From the NCBI GenBank assembly GCA_007130745.1, contig SLRW01000100.1, positions 1-5,407 of the forward strand: a DNA stretch of 5,407 bases. Reading direction: 5' to 3'. This stretch comes from Gammaproteobacteria bacterium. Its GTDB lineage: Bacteria > Pseudomonadota > Gammaproteobacteria > UBA5335 > SLRW01. Under the pieces are notes generated by a model, which was not told the origin of the DNA, searched no databases, and was given only the letters and a program-made list of their open reading frames with translations. The position numbers were made by a program, and so were the translations under genes. Positions within the stretch are counted from its first letter, which is position 1, and the number at the start of each line of letters is the position of its first letter. This document shows, one piece after another, positions 1-5,407 of the stretch.

Positions 1-22
1 CGTGACATCACCGTGCTATCTA

Positions 23-86
23 CGTCATTCCCGCACAGGCGGGAACCCAGAAGCGTTACTGGATCCCCGCCTGAGCGGGGACGACG
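23..86. repeat. 64-base cloverleaf palindrome, extragenic repeat type
   Basis: This is an imperfect inverted repeat centred at 54.5, built of three nested or flanking stems. TTCCCGC at 28-34 pairs with GCGGGAA at 39-45 (loop ACAG). CCAG at 47-50 pairs with CTGG at 59-62. TCCCCGC at 64-70 pairs with GCGGGGA at 75-81 (loop CTGA). The outer ends 23-34 and 75-86 are also complementary apart from two mismatches, so the whole element can fold as one long hairpin or as a cloverleaf. From general knowledge, elements with 'GTCATTCCCGC..GCGGGAA.CCAG' arms are dispersed in many copies between genes of numerous beta- and gammaproteobacteria. It lies about 160 bases past the lipB stop. It could stabilise the 3' end of the operon transcript, but no T run follows it on the minus strand, so a simple intrinsic terminator is unlikely. 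Confidence 0.8.
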
Positions 87-144
87 GCGAGGGGTCTGTG
101 ATCGCGACGAATTAATCAGCGTTTCCTGAACACCGAAGTCACTG

Positions 145-166
145 AAAAACAGGCTCTGTGCTTTTT
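145..166 (-). terminator. Weak terminator-like hairpin after lipB
   Basis: Read on the minus strand, an A tract (166-162) is followed by GC, then ACAG-AGC-CTGT (159-149) and TTTT (148-145). The GC-bearing stem is only four pairs. It can be lengthened by A:T pairs across a two-base bulge. The T run and the position about 80 bases past the lipB stop fit an operon-end terminator, and the layout is almost symmetric so it could work both ways. The stem is weak and this may be chance. Confidence 0.25.
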
Positions 167-247
167 GTTTGCTATTTGGTTAAGAAAACACGGTAGATAA
201 GTACAGGAAAGCGCGGGGGGGGGCAGGAACAGATGAGAGTATCCGGA

Positions 248-874
248 CTATGGTTGTTTATAGCCCAGGTGATCGAGTAATTGTTTTTCAAGCTCTTTTC
301 TGACTTTTTCCATATTTGTATCAGGCACCAGTTCACGCATTCGGGTTACTTTCTGGCCGGCGTAGCCGCAGGGGTTGATGCGCGAGAAAGGTTCCAGGTC
401 CATATCAACATTCAGCGCCAGGCCGTGGTAGCTGCGCCCGCGCGTCACGCGCAGGCCGAGTGAGGCGATCTTGGCACCGTTGACGTAGACCCCGGGCGCA
501 TCCGGGCGCGCGCAGGCCGCTACATGGTGGCCGGCCAGCAGGGCAATAACCCCATCTTCAAGACGGTGAACAAGGTCGCGCACATTCAGTCCCAGGCGGC
601 GAATATCCAGCAACACATAGACTACCCATTGCCCGGGCCCGTGGTAGGTCACCTGGCCGCCGCGGTCGGTGGTGATGACGGGAATATCCCCCGCTTCCAG
701 GACGTGTTCAGCGCGGCCGCTGACGCCCTGGGTAAAAACCGGAGGATGTTGCACGAACCAGATTTCGTCCGCGGTGCCGGTGTCACGCGAGGCAGTGAAA
801 GCCTGCATACGTTGCCACACCTCCTGGTATGGCACCAGGCCAAGATCACGTATCTGCGGGGGGGGAGTATTCAC
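248..874 (-). CDS. lipB: Octanoyl-[acyl-carrier-protein]:protein N-octanoyltransferase LipB
   Basis: LipB moves the octanoyl group from octanoyl-ACP to a lysine of lipoyl domains (pyruvate and 2-oxoglutarate dehydrogenases, GcvH). This is the first step of lipoate synthesis in the cytoplasm, before sulfur insertion by LipA. The 208-residue protein has the usual family length. Diagnostic blocks are RGGQVTYHGPGQ (71-82), DAPGVYVNGAKIASLGLR (125-142), the SYHGLALNVDMDL block near 148-160 and RINPCGYAG (165-173). The catalytic pair is seen: Lys135 in NGAK and Cys169 in NPCG, at the same numbers as in E. coli LipB. The start is GTG at 874-872, supported by GGAG seven bases upstream (minus strand); no other start lies in frame between it and ybeD. 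Codons 3-6 contain a run of eight C. The last 25 codons (from about Pro184) use A or T in the third position in 18 cases, unlike the rest of the gene. The gene follows ybeD after 24 bases. Confidence 0.97.
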   Translation of the reverse strand: MNTPPPQIRDLGLVPYQEVWQRMQAFTASRDTGTADEIWFVQHPPVFTQGVSGRAEHVLEAGDIPVITTDRGGQVTYHGPGQWVVYVLLDIRRLGLNVRDLVHRLEDGVIALLAGHHVAACARPDAPGVYVNGAKIASLGLRVTRGRSYHGLALNVDMDLEPFSRINPCGYAGQKVTRMRELVPDTNMEKVRKELEKQLLDHLGYKQP

Positions 875-898
875 GACAGATCTCCGCGGTGAGGCGGC

Positions 899-1168
899 TT
901 ACAGCACCATCAATACGCGCGGATGCGCCTTGAGCCCGGTATAGATGGCTTCAAGCTGGGCCCGATTGTGCGCCTCGATGGTGACGGTAACGGATACGAA
1001 GCGGCCGTTGCGACTGGGCCGCGTGCGCACATCAAGCGCCGCCTCGTCAGTCAGGTGCCGGCGAATCAGCCCGGAGACAATGCCCGGGAACTCACCGTCA
1101 TCGCGCCCCATGGCCTTGACCGGGAAGCGGCAGGGGAAAGTCAGCCCCGGAGCTTGAGCGTCATTCAT
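899..1168 (-). CDS. ybeD: YbeD family protein (DUF493/UPF0250)
   Basis: This small cytoplasmic protein (89 residues, E. coli YbeD has 87) has no firmly established function. The family has a ferredoxin-like alpha/beta fold that resembles regulatory ACT-type domains, and a regulatory role has been proposed from that. The match is clear: an N-terminal FPCRFPVKAMG (11-21) corresponds to FP..F.YKVMG in E. coli, followed by a central beta strand FVSVTVTIEA (57-66), then LEAIYTGLKAHPRVLMVL at the C-terminus (72-89), close to the LYEEL..IDIVRMVL end of the E. coli protein. The ATG at 1168 is the only start that fits. No convincing ribosome binding site precedes it, and the dacA stop lies only 18 bases upstream in the same frame. 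Coupled translation or reinitiation after dacA is therefore likely (inference). Its place between dacA and lipB is conserved in gammaproteobacteria. Confidence 0.93.
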   Translation of the reverse strand: MNDAQAPGLTFPCRFPVKAMGRDDGEFPGIVSGLIRRHLTDEAALDVRTRPSRNGRFVSVTVTIEAHNRAQLEAIYTGLKAHPRVLMVL

Positions 1169-1186
1169 GGCGTGCGCGTGTGCTGT

Positions 1187-2347
1187 TTACATGAACCACA
1201 GCCGGATATCGTCAAACAGGCGACGAATCAGGCCGCCTTCATCAACGGCTTCCAGCGGATACAGGGGGCGTTCGCTGATCACCTCGTCATCCAGGGTGAC
1301 CCGCACCACGCCAACTTGCTGGTCCATGCCGACGGGTGCGGCCACAGCTGATTCCAGGTCCATGTAGGCGTCCAGCGACTCATAGCGCCCGCGCGGGACA
1401 GTTACCCGCAGATCCTCGCGTACCCCCAGCCCCACGCTGTCACGCGCACCACGCCAGACCCGGGTACGGGTCAGTTCTTCGCCTGCGGCATACAGCTGGT
1501 GGCTCTCGAAAAAGCGGAAACCGTAATTGAGCAGGGACTGGCTGTCGGAAACCCGAGACTGGTCACCACGGGCGCCGAGCACCACCGAAATCAGGCGCAT
1601 ATCGTTACGTTTGGCGGAGGATACCAGGCTGTAGCCGGCACTGCTGGTGTAGCCGGTCTTGAGGCCATCCACGCTGTCGTCGCGCCACAACAAACGGTTG
1701 CGGTTGTGCTGGCGGATGCCGTTGTAGCTGTATTCGCGTTGTGAATACCATCCGTAGTTATCCGGGAAATCACGGATCAGCGCCCGCGCCAGGATGGCGA
1801 TATCACGAGCGGTCACCAGTTGCATGGGGTCGGGCATGCCCGTGCTGTTGGCAAAGTGCGAATTATGCATGCCCAGGCTGGCGGCGGTGGCGTTCATCAT
1901 CTGCACAAAGCTTTCTTCCGAGCCGCCCACGTGTTCGGCAATGGCCACACTGGCGTCGTTGCCGGACTGGATGATCATGCCCTTGAGTAGTTCTCGCAGG
2001 CTGACGCGCGTGTTGACCTCTATAAACATGCGCGAGCCGGCCATGCGCCAGGCCCGTTCGCTGACAGTGATTTGATCATCCAGTGACACCGCCCCATCCT
2101 CCAGGGCGCTGAAGGCCACGTACGCGGTCATCAGCTTGGTCAGGCTGGCCGGCTCGCGCGGTTCGTCAGCATCGCTCTGAGCCAGTATGTCGCCGCTGTG
2201 ATATTCCATCAGCACATGCGCCTGCCCGCTCACCGGCGGGGGCGACGGCATGGGGGTGCGGGCGGCCAGTGCCAGGCTGCTCCAGCACAGGGCCAGCAGG
2301 CCAAGAATAAACAGGTTCAGGATTCTGGAAAGCGTCAGTTTTTTCAT
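1187..2347 (-). CDS. dacA: D-alanyl-D-alanine carboxypeptidase, PBP5/6 type
   Basis: This penicillin-binding protein removes the terminal D-Ala from peptidoglycan pentapeptides in the periplasm, limiting cross-linking and helping to keep cell shape. It has 386 residues, normal for PBP5/6 (about 400). A signal peptide covers roughly 1-28 (basic MKK, hydrophobic core, SLALA then A). The peptidase S11 domain shows all three active-site motifs: SLTK with the acylated Ser68 and Lys71, SGN at 128-130, and KTG at 230-232 in DGLKTGYT. The PBP5 C-terminal beta domain spans about 280-368. The last 15 or so residues (LIRRLFDDIRLWFM) form an amphipathic helix of the kind that anchors this family to the inner membrane. 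The ATG start is preceded by GAGG at only two bases spacing, which is too close to be ideal, and no better in-frame start precedes the signal peptide. It is separated from rlpA by 51 bases, the widest gap in the cluster. The Pseudomonas orthologue in this position is called dacC. Confidence 0.97.
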   Translation of the reverse strand: MKKLTLSRILNLFILGLLALCWSSLALAARTPMPSPPPVSGQAHVLMEYHSGDILAQSDADEPREPASLTKLMTAYVAFSALEDGAVSLDDQITVSERAWRMAGSRMFIEVNTRVSLRELLKGMIIQSGNDASVAIAEHVGGSEESFVQMMNATAASLGMHNSHFANSTGMPDPMQLVTARDIAILARALIRDFPDNYGWYSQREYSYNGIRQHNRNRLLWRDDSVDGLKTGYTSSAGYSLVSSAKRNDMRLISVVLGARGDQSRVSDSQSLLNYGFRFFESHQLYAAGEELTRTRVWRGARDSVGLGVREDLRVTVPRGRYESLDAYMDLESAVAAPVGMDQQVGVVRVTLDDEVISERPLYPLEAVDEGGLIRRLFDDIRLWFM

Positions 2348-2354
2348 CGCCTCG

Positions 2355-2382
2355 GTTATTCCGTGGGGTTACAGGGTGTCAA
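2355..2382 (-). promoter_or_regulatory. Possible sigma70-like promoter in the rlpA-dacA gap
   Basis: On the minus strand a perfect TTGACA (2382-2377) is followed after 16 bases by AATAAC (2360-2355), matching four of six positions of TATAAT. It lies in the widest gap of the cluster, where a separate promoter for dacA would be expected. Against it, transcription would start within a few bases of the dacA ATG at 2347, giving an almost leaderless message without the GAGG. The -35 match may therefore be chance, or may be used with a different -10. Confidence 0.25.
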
Positions 2383-2398
2383 TTGCGCGCATTGTAGC

Positions 2399-3229
2399 CT
2401 AGTCGGCCACCACCTGGGCGGTGTGTAGTCCCAGTCGCTGGGCAATCTGCCCCAGTCGCTCGGCCTCATCCGGGCTGCGCACCGGGCCGGCACGCACCCG
2501 GAACAGGCGCCCGCTACTGGTGCGGACGCGGCTGATGTTGACGTTCTTCACCCCTTCGGACCGCAACTGGCGGGAGAGGTTCTCGGCATTGTCGCGAGCA
2601 CCGAAGGCGCCAAACTGAACATACAGGCGCCCGTTGCTGTTCTGTGCCGCGTTGCGAAAGCGTTGTGGTGGCGGTGCGGTGTCGTCACGATTGCTGGTCA
2701 GTGCTCGTACCTCTACCGGCGCCGTGCCGGCGTCGGCCATGTCCAGGCGCTGGGCAGCGGTGTAGGACAGATCGATGATGCGGTCATCCACAAAGGGGCC
2801 GCGATCGTTGACCCGTACGATGATGCTCTTGCCGTTTTCCAGGTGAGTCACCCGCACATAGGTCGGTAGTGGCAGGGTCTTGTGCGCGGCGGTCATGGCG
2901 TGCATATCGTAGGGTTCACCGCTGGAGGTGCGTCGGCCATGGAACTTGGTGCCATACCAGGAGGCGATGCCACGTTCCACATAACCCTCGGCCGTATCCT
3001 TCACGTAATAGGTCTTGCCGAATACCTCGTAGCTGTCCGGGTTGCCGTAGCGGCTGCGGGGTTCATCGCGGGGCACCGGGTCGCGGACTGAAGCCGGATC
3101 AGGGCCGGAGCCCGGCGGTGGCGCATGATCGCGGTCACCATCAGCCCAGTCGGCCCGCCCGCAGCCGACCGCCAGGATAGCGACCAGCACGAGTGTCAGC
3201 AGTGTACGCGGGGAGTCAGGTACCAGCAT
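2399..3229 (-). CDS. rlpA: RlpA septal/peptidoglycan lytic lipoprotein (DPBB plus SPOR)
   Basis: RlpA is an outer-membrane lipoprotein; in Pseudomonas aeruginosa it is a lytic transglycosylase acting on glycan strands stripped of stem peptides, helping daughter-cell separation and rod shape. The 276-residue product has a lipoprotein signal (1-22) ending ILAVG-Cys23. Position -3 is Ala rather than the usual Leu, but the motif is acceptable. A Pro/Asp-rich linker follows (about 24-66). The double-psi beta-barrel spans about 85-176, with GIASWYG (87-93), SSGEPYDM (102-109) and NDRGPFVDDRIIDLSY (141-156). Glu105, Asp108 and His116 have the spacing of the residues reported as essential in P. aeruginosa RlpA, so it is probably active. 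A SPOR domain (about 200-273, RLYVQFGAFG onward) should bind denuded septal glycan. The ATG lies 14 bases inside the end of mltB and has GGAAG nine bases upstream, which supports this start and suggests coupled translation. Confidence 0.96.
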   Translation of the reverse strand: MLVPDSPRTLLTLVLVAILAVGCGRADWADGDRDHAPPPGSGPDPASVRDPVPRDEPRSRYGNPDSYEVFGKTYYVKDTAEGYVERGIASWYGTKFHGRRTSSGEPYDMHAMTAAHKTLPLPTYVRVTHLENGKSIIVRVNDRGPFVDDRIIDLSYTAAQRLDMADAGTAPVEVRALTSNRDDTAPPPQRFRNAAQNSNGRLYVQFGAFGARDNAENLSRQLRSEGVKNVNISRVRTSSGRLFRVRAGPVRSPDEAERLGQIAQRLGLHTAQVVAD

Positions 3230-4241
3230 TGTCTTGTGCTTCCACAGCCTCGCGGATCTGCTGGCTGAGCAAATAAGTCGCCATGCCGTAGAGCTTGCTG
3301 TGATTATAGCGGGTAATCACATAGAAATTATTCAGCCCCGCCCAGTACTGGTATTCGTCCTCGGCGGTTTCCAGCCGGATCACGGTGACCGGCGTGTCAT
3401 CCGGGTAATCCTTGTCGGTTTGCAGCCCGTTGGCCCGCAGTTCGCCCAGGGTATAGCCCGGTTCACGCTGGCGCAGGTCGAAATCATCCGGGTTGTCGAG
3501 TTTGCCGCGAGTGGGGATGACTACAGTGCCGCCGTCATGCCAGCCATGGCGGGAAAAATAGTTGGCCACGCTGCCAATGATGTCGGCATGGTTATTCCAT
3601 AAATCGATGCGCCCGTCGCGGTTGAAATCCACGGCATAGTGGCGATAGCTGCTGGAGATGAACTGGGGCATGCCCATGGCGCCGGCGTAGGAGCCGCGTA
3701 CCCGCTGGGGTGGCATGTCCAGTTCGCGGGCAAGGATCAGGAACTGCTCCAGTTCGCGCAGGAAGAAAGCGGCCCGTGGCGGATATTCGAAACCCAGCGT
3801 GGCCAGGGCATCCAGCACCCGGTAGCGCCCGGTATAGCTGCCATAGCTGGTTTCCACGCCAATGATGGCAACGATAATTTCCGGGGCCACACCATATGCT
3901 TCACTGGCGCGTTCCAGCGTTTCGGCATTCTCCTGCCAGAAGCGTACTCCGCCGCGTACCCGGTCGCGGGTCAGGAAAATGGGGTAATACTCGTGCCAGG
4001 GGCGTGCCTCGGCCGGGCGGCGCATGGCCTCCAGGATGTCTTCGCGCACCTGCGCCTCAGTCAGCAGTTGTCGGAGCTCATCGGCATCAAAGCCATGTTC
4101 GCTACTCATGCGCTGGATGAATTGATCACGCTCGGCCTGGCTGTTGACCGGTTGTGCCATGGCCACGGCAGGCGCGAGCAACAAGACGGCAATCAGCGCC
4201 GGAATTGCGGGTGTACGCCACGGTGTCAGTTTCGGCATCAT
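3216..4241 (-). CDS. mltB: Lytic murein transglycosylase B (MltB/SltB family)
   Basis: This enzyme cleaves the MurNAc-GlcNAc bond of peptidoglycan, leaving 1,6-anhydro-MurNAc ends, in the periplasm. The 341-residue protein starts with a signal peptide (about 1-29, cut after AVAMA). There is no lipobox cysteine, so unlike E. coli MltB it looks soluble, as in the SltB form found beside rodA in Pseudomonas. The catalytic Glu130 sits in IIGVETSYGSYTGRYRVLDA (127-146), equivalent to Glu162 of E. coli MltB. Further family blocks are YPPRAAFF (153-160), GSYAGAMGMPQFISSSYR (183-200) and DFNRDGRIDLW (205-215), the EF-hand-like calcium site of Slt35, followed by IIGSVANYF. The C-terminal block YWAGLNNFYVITRYNHSKLYG (299-319) is also typical. 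Two ATG codons are tandem at the start; AAGG ten bases upstream of the first supports it. It follows rodA after 15 bases and overlaps rlpA by 14, so all three are probably translated from one message. Confidence 0.96.
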   Translation of the reverse strand: MMPKLTPWRTPAIPALIAVLLLAPAVAMAQPVNSQAERDQFIQRMSSEHGFDADELRQLLTEAQVREDILEAMRRPAEARPWHEYYPIFLTRDRVRGGVRFWQENAETLERASEAYGVAPEIIVAIIGVETSYGSYTGRYRVLDALATLGFEYPPRAAFFLRELEQFLILARELDMPPQRVRGSYAGAMGMPQFISSSYRHYAVDFNRDGRIDLWNNHADIIGSVANYFSRHGWHDGGTVVIPTRGKLDNPDDFDLRQREPGYTLGELRANGLQTDKDYPDDTPVTVIRLETAEDEYQYWAGLNNFYVITRYNHSKLYGMATYLLSQQIREAVEAQDNAGT

Positions 4242-4256
4242 CAGAGGGTTACCTTG

Positions 4257-5393
4257 TCAGTGCGCGATCAGGCTTCTGCGCGTATGAATGGACATGAGAA
4301 TACCGAAACCGGCCATCAGCGTCACCAGCGATGTGCCGCCATAACTGACCAGCGGTAGCGGCACGCCAACCACCGGCAACAGGCCGGCCACCATCCCCAC
4401 GTTGATCAGCAAATAGGCGGCAAAGGTCATGCTGATACTGCCGGCCAGCAATCGTTCGAAAGTGCTCTGCGCCAGCAGCGAAATATGCAGCCCCCGGGCG
4501 ATGATCAGCAAATACAGCCCAAGCATCAACAGCGCGCCCAGCAGGCCGAATTCCTCGGCGAATACGGCAAAGATGAAATCAGTGGAGCGTTCGGGCAGAA
4601 ACTGCAGGTGGGCCTGACTGCCATTAAGCCAGCCCTTGCCGAACAGTCCGCCGGAACCAATCGCAATCTTGGACTGGATAATGTGATAGCCGGCGCCCAG
4701 CGGATCCTGTTCCGGATTGATGAAAGACAAAATTCGCTGACGTTGATAATCATGCAGGTAGAAAAACCACGCCAGTGGCGCCAACGCCGCCAGCAGTGCC
4801 GCCATGAAGGCAATGATGCGCCAGCGCAAACCGGCCAGGAACAGGGCAAACAGGCCGCCCGCAGCGACCAGCAGCGAGGTGCCCAGGTCCGGCTGGGCGG
4901 CAATAAGCCCCACCGGAATGGCAATAATCACCAGCACCGCGCACACCTGCCCCAGTCGTGGTGGTGGCACCCGCTCGTGGAAATACCACGCGACCATGAT
5001 GGGCACGGCCAGTTTCATCAACTCGGATGGCTGGAAGCGCACAAAGCCGAGATTCAGCCAGCGCTGGGCGCCCTTGCCCACATCGCCGTAGAACATCACC
5101 ACGATCAGCAGGACCACCCCCAGGATGAAAATCCAGGGCGCCCACAGGCGCAGATTGCTCGACGGGATCTGCGCCATCAGTAGCAGTACACCAAAGCCGA
5201 TACCCAGGCGAATCAACTGGCGAGTGGCCATGGTGGTGCTCTCGCCGCTGGCGCTGTAGAGAATGGCCACGCCGGCCAGCGAGACCAGGGCAATCAGCGC
5301 CAGTAGCGGGATATCAATGTGCACGCTTTGCAGGGCGCGCGAAAGCGAGCCCTGTCGCGGCGCGGCGCCGGTCATGGTGTCGTACAGGCTCAT
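4257..5393 (-). CDS. rodA: Rod shape-determining protein RodA, SEDS peptidoglycan polymerase
   Basis: RodA (MrdB) polymerises lipid II into glycan strands at the inner membrane and works with the transpeptidase PBP2 in the elongasome with MreBCD and RodZ. The 378-residue protein is close to the E. coli length (370) and very similar throughout. After a short cytoplasmic N-terminus it has about ten hydrophobic segments, the first near 28-48 and the last near 343-368. SEDS motifs are visible: GKGAQRWLNLG (106-116), RFQPSE (119-124), AAQPDLGTS (165-173), HDYQRQR (214-220), DPLGAGYHIIQSKIAIGSGG (230-249), FLPERSTDFIFAV (265-277) and VVGVPLPLVSYGGTS (341-355). Asp272 matches the essential E. coli Asp262, and Glu124 matches Glu114. 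It is distinguished from FtsW by the HIIQSKIAIGSGG and LPERSTDFIF wording and by its neighbours. The ATG has GAGG ten bases upstream. An alternative start at Met7 has no support. Confidence 0.98.
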   Translation of the reverse strand: MSLYDTMTGAAPRQGSLSRALQSVHIDIPLLALIALVSLAGVAILYSASGESTTMATRQLIRLGIGFGVLLLMAQIPSSNLRLWAPWIFILGVVLLIVVMFYGDVGKGAQRWLNLGFVRFQPSELMKLAVPIMVAWYFHERVPPPRLGQVCAVLVIIAIPVGLIAAQPDLGTSLLVAAGGLFALFLAGLRWRIIAFMAALLAALAPLAWFFYLHDYQRQRILSFINPEQDPLGAGYHIIQSKIAIGSGGLFGKGWLNGSQAHLQFLPERSTDFIFAVFAEEFGLLGALLMLGLYLLIIARGLHISLLAQSTFERLLAGSISMTFAAYLLINVGMVAGLLPVVGVPLPLVSYGGTSLVTLMAGFGILMSIHTRRSLIAH

Positions 5394-5407
5394 GCCGGGT
5401 CGTCCTC
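5390..5407 (-). CDS. Possible 3' end of an upstream gene (expected PBP2, mrdA/pbpA)
   Basis: On the minus strand the rodA ATG is part of ATGA. The TGA at 5392-5390 closes a frame open to the window edge, with codons reading Glu-Asp-Asp-Pro-Ala-stop. A four-base ATGA overlap is a common arrangement for coupled genes, and the gene before rodA in relatives encodes PBP2. Five codons cannot identify a protein, so the identity rests on gene order alone, and the frame may not be used. Confidence 0.35.
   Translation of the reverse strand, partial: EDDPA

Larger units (their letters stand above)
1..247. other. Non-coding region downstream of lipB
   Basis: I find no open reading frame, tRNA or rRNA here that I can support. 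The region holds the palindrome at 23-86, a weak hairpin at 145-166 and a nine-base G run at 215-223. From about 100 to 210 it is visibly richer in A/T than the genes. In relatives with the same gene order lipA (lipoyl synthase) usually begins right after lipB. No LipA-like reading frame is visible on the minus strand here, so lipA either starts beyond the left edge or is encoded elsewhere. Confidence 0.6.

Noticed and set aside
122..148. Possible hairpin with a TTCG loop on the minus strand between lipB and the palindrome
   Set aside because: Only two base pairs close the TTCG loop before mismatches, so no stable stem forms.
1..247. CRISPR array, tRNA, attachment site or toxin-antitoxin pair in the non-coding left end
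   Set aside because: There is only one palindromic unit, no repeat-spacer pattern, no cloverleaf with tRNA-conserved bases, and no credible small reading frame.
524..892. Plus-strand open frame opposite lipB
   Set aside because: It is antisense to the conserved LipB core and shows no domain of its own.
923..1351. Plus-strand open frame spanning ybeD and the dacA end
   Set aside because: It covers two well-identified minus-strand genes; no ribosome site or recognisable product supports it.
3639..4358. Long plus-strand open frame (239 codons) opposite mltB and the rodA end
   Set aside because: It is antisense to a clear MltB gene with intact motifs, has no recognisable domain, and long antisense frames are expected in GC-rich coding DNA.
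4485..5183. Plus-strand open frame (232 codons) opposite rodA
   Set aside because: The product is a Gln/His/Arg-rich string with no domain, mirroring codon bias of the RodA gene on the other strand.

Overview
The window carries one compact, wholly minus-strand gene cluster from a GC-rich gammaproteobacterium (GC by eye near 60%). In transcription order (right to left) it reads: a possible last few codons of an upstream gene, rodA (mrdB), mltB/sltB, rlpA, dacA, ybeD, lipB. This is the gene order known from Pseudomonas-type gammaproteobacteria (pbpA-rodA-sltB-rlpA-dacA/C-ybeD-lipB-lipA). It differs from Escherichia coli, where mltB is not inserted between rodA and rlpA. The order and the proteins place the source in Gammaproteobacteria, but I cannot name a genus.

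Layout. 5390-5407 may hold the last codons of the PBP2 gene. 4257-5393 encodes RodA, the SEDS glycan polymerase of the elongation machinery. 3216-4241 encodes a MltB-family lytic transglycosylase. 2399-3229 encodes the RlpA lipoprotein (DPBB plus SPOR domains), overlapping the end of mltB by 14 bases. 1187-2347 encodes a PBP5-type D,D-carboxypeptidase. 899-1168 encodes the small YbeD/DUF493 protein. 248-874 encodes LipB octanoyltransferase. The largest gap inside the cluster is 51 bases (between rlpA and dacA). The rest are 15-24 bases or overlaps, so most or all genes are probably co-transcribed.

Function. RodA with its presumed PBP2 partner builds side-wall peptidoglycan. The transglycosylase and RlpA cut glycan strands, and DacA trims pentapeptides, so four genes form a synthesis and remodelling set for rod-shaped growth. 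LipB starts lipoyl cofactor assembly for 2-oxoacid dehydrogenases and the glycine cleavage system. YbeD sits between the two groups and has no firmly established role.

The non-coding left end (1-247) is the part that departs most from expectation. lipA, often directly after lipB, is not there. Instead there is a 64-base cloverleaf palindrome (23-86) of the extragenic repeat type, a weak terminator-like hairpin, and a run of nine G. The last 25 codons of lipB are clearly richer in A/T than the rest of the gene. I see no undescribed system. The core genes are ordinary and intact, and the points worth checking are the lipB 3' boundary, the homopolymer runs at both ends of lipB, and details of translation starts.
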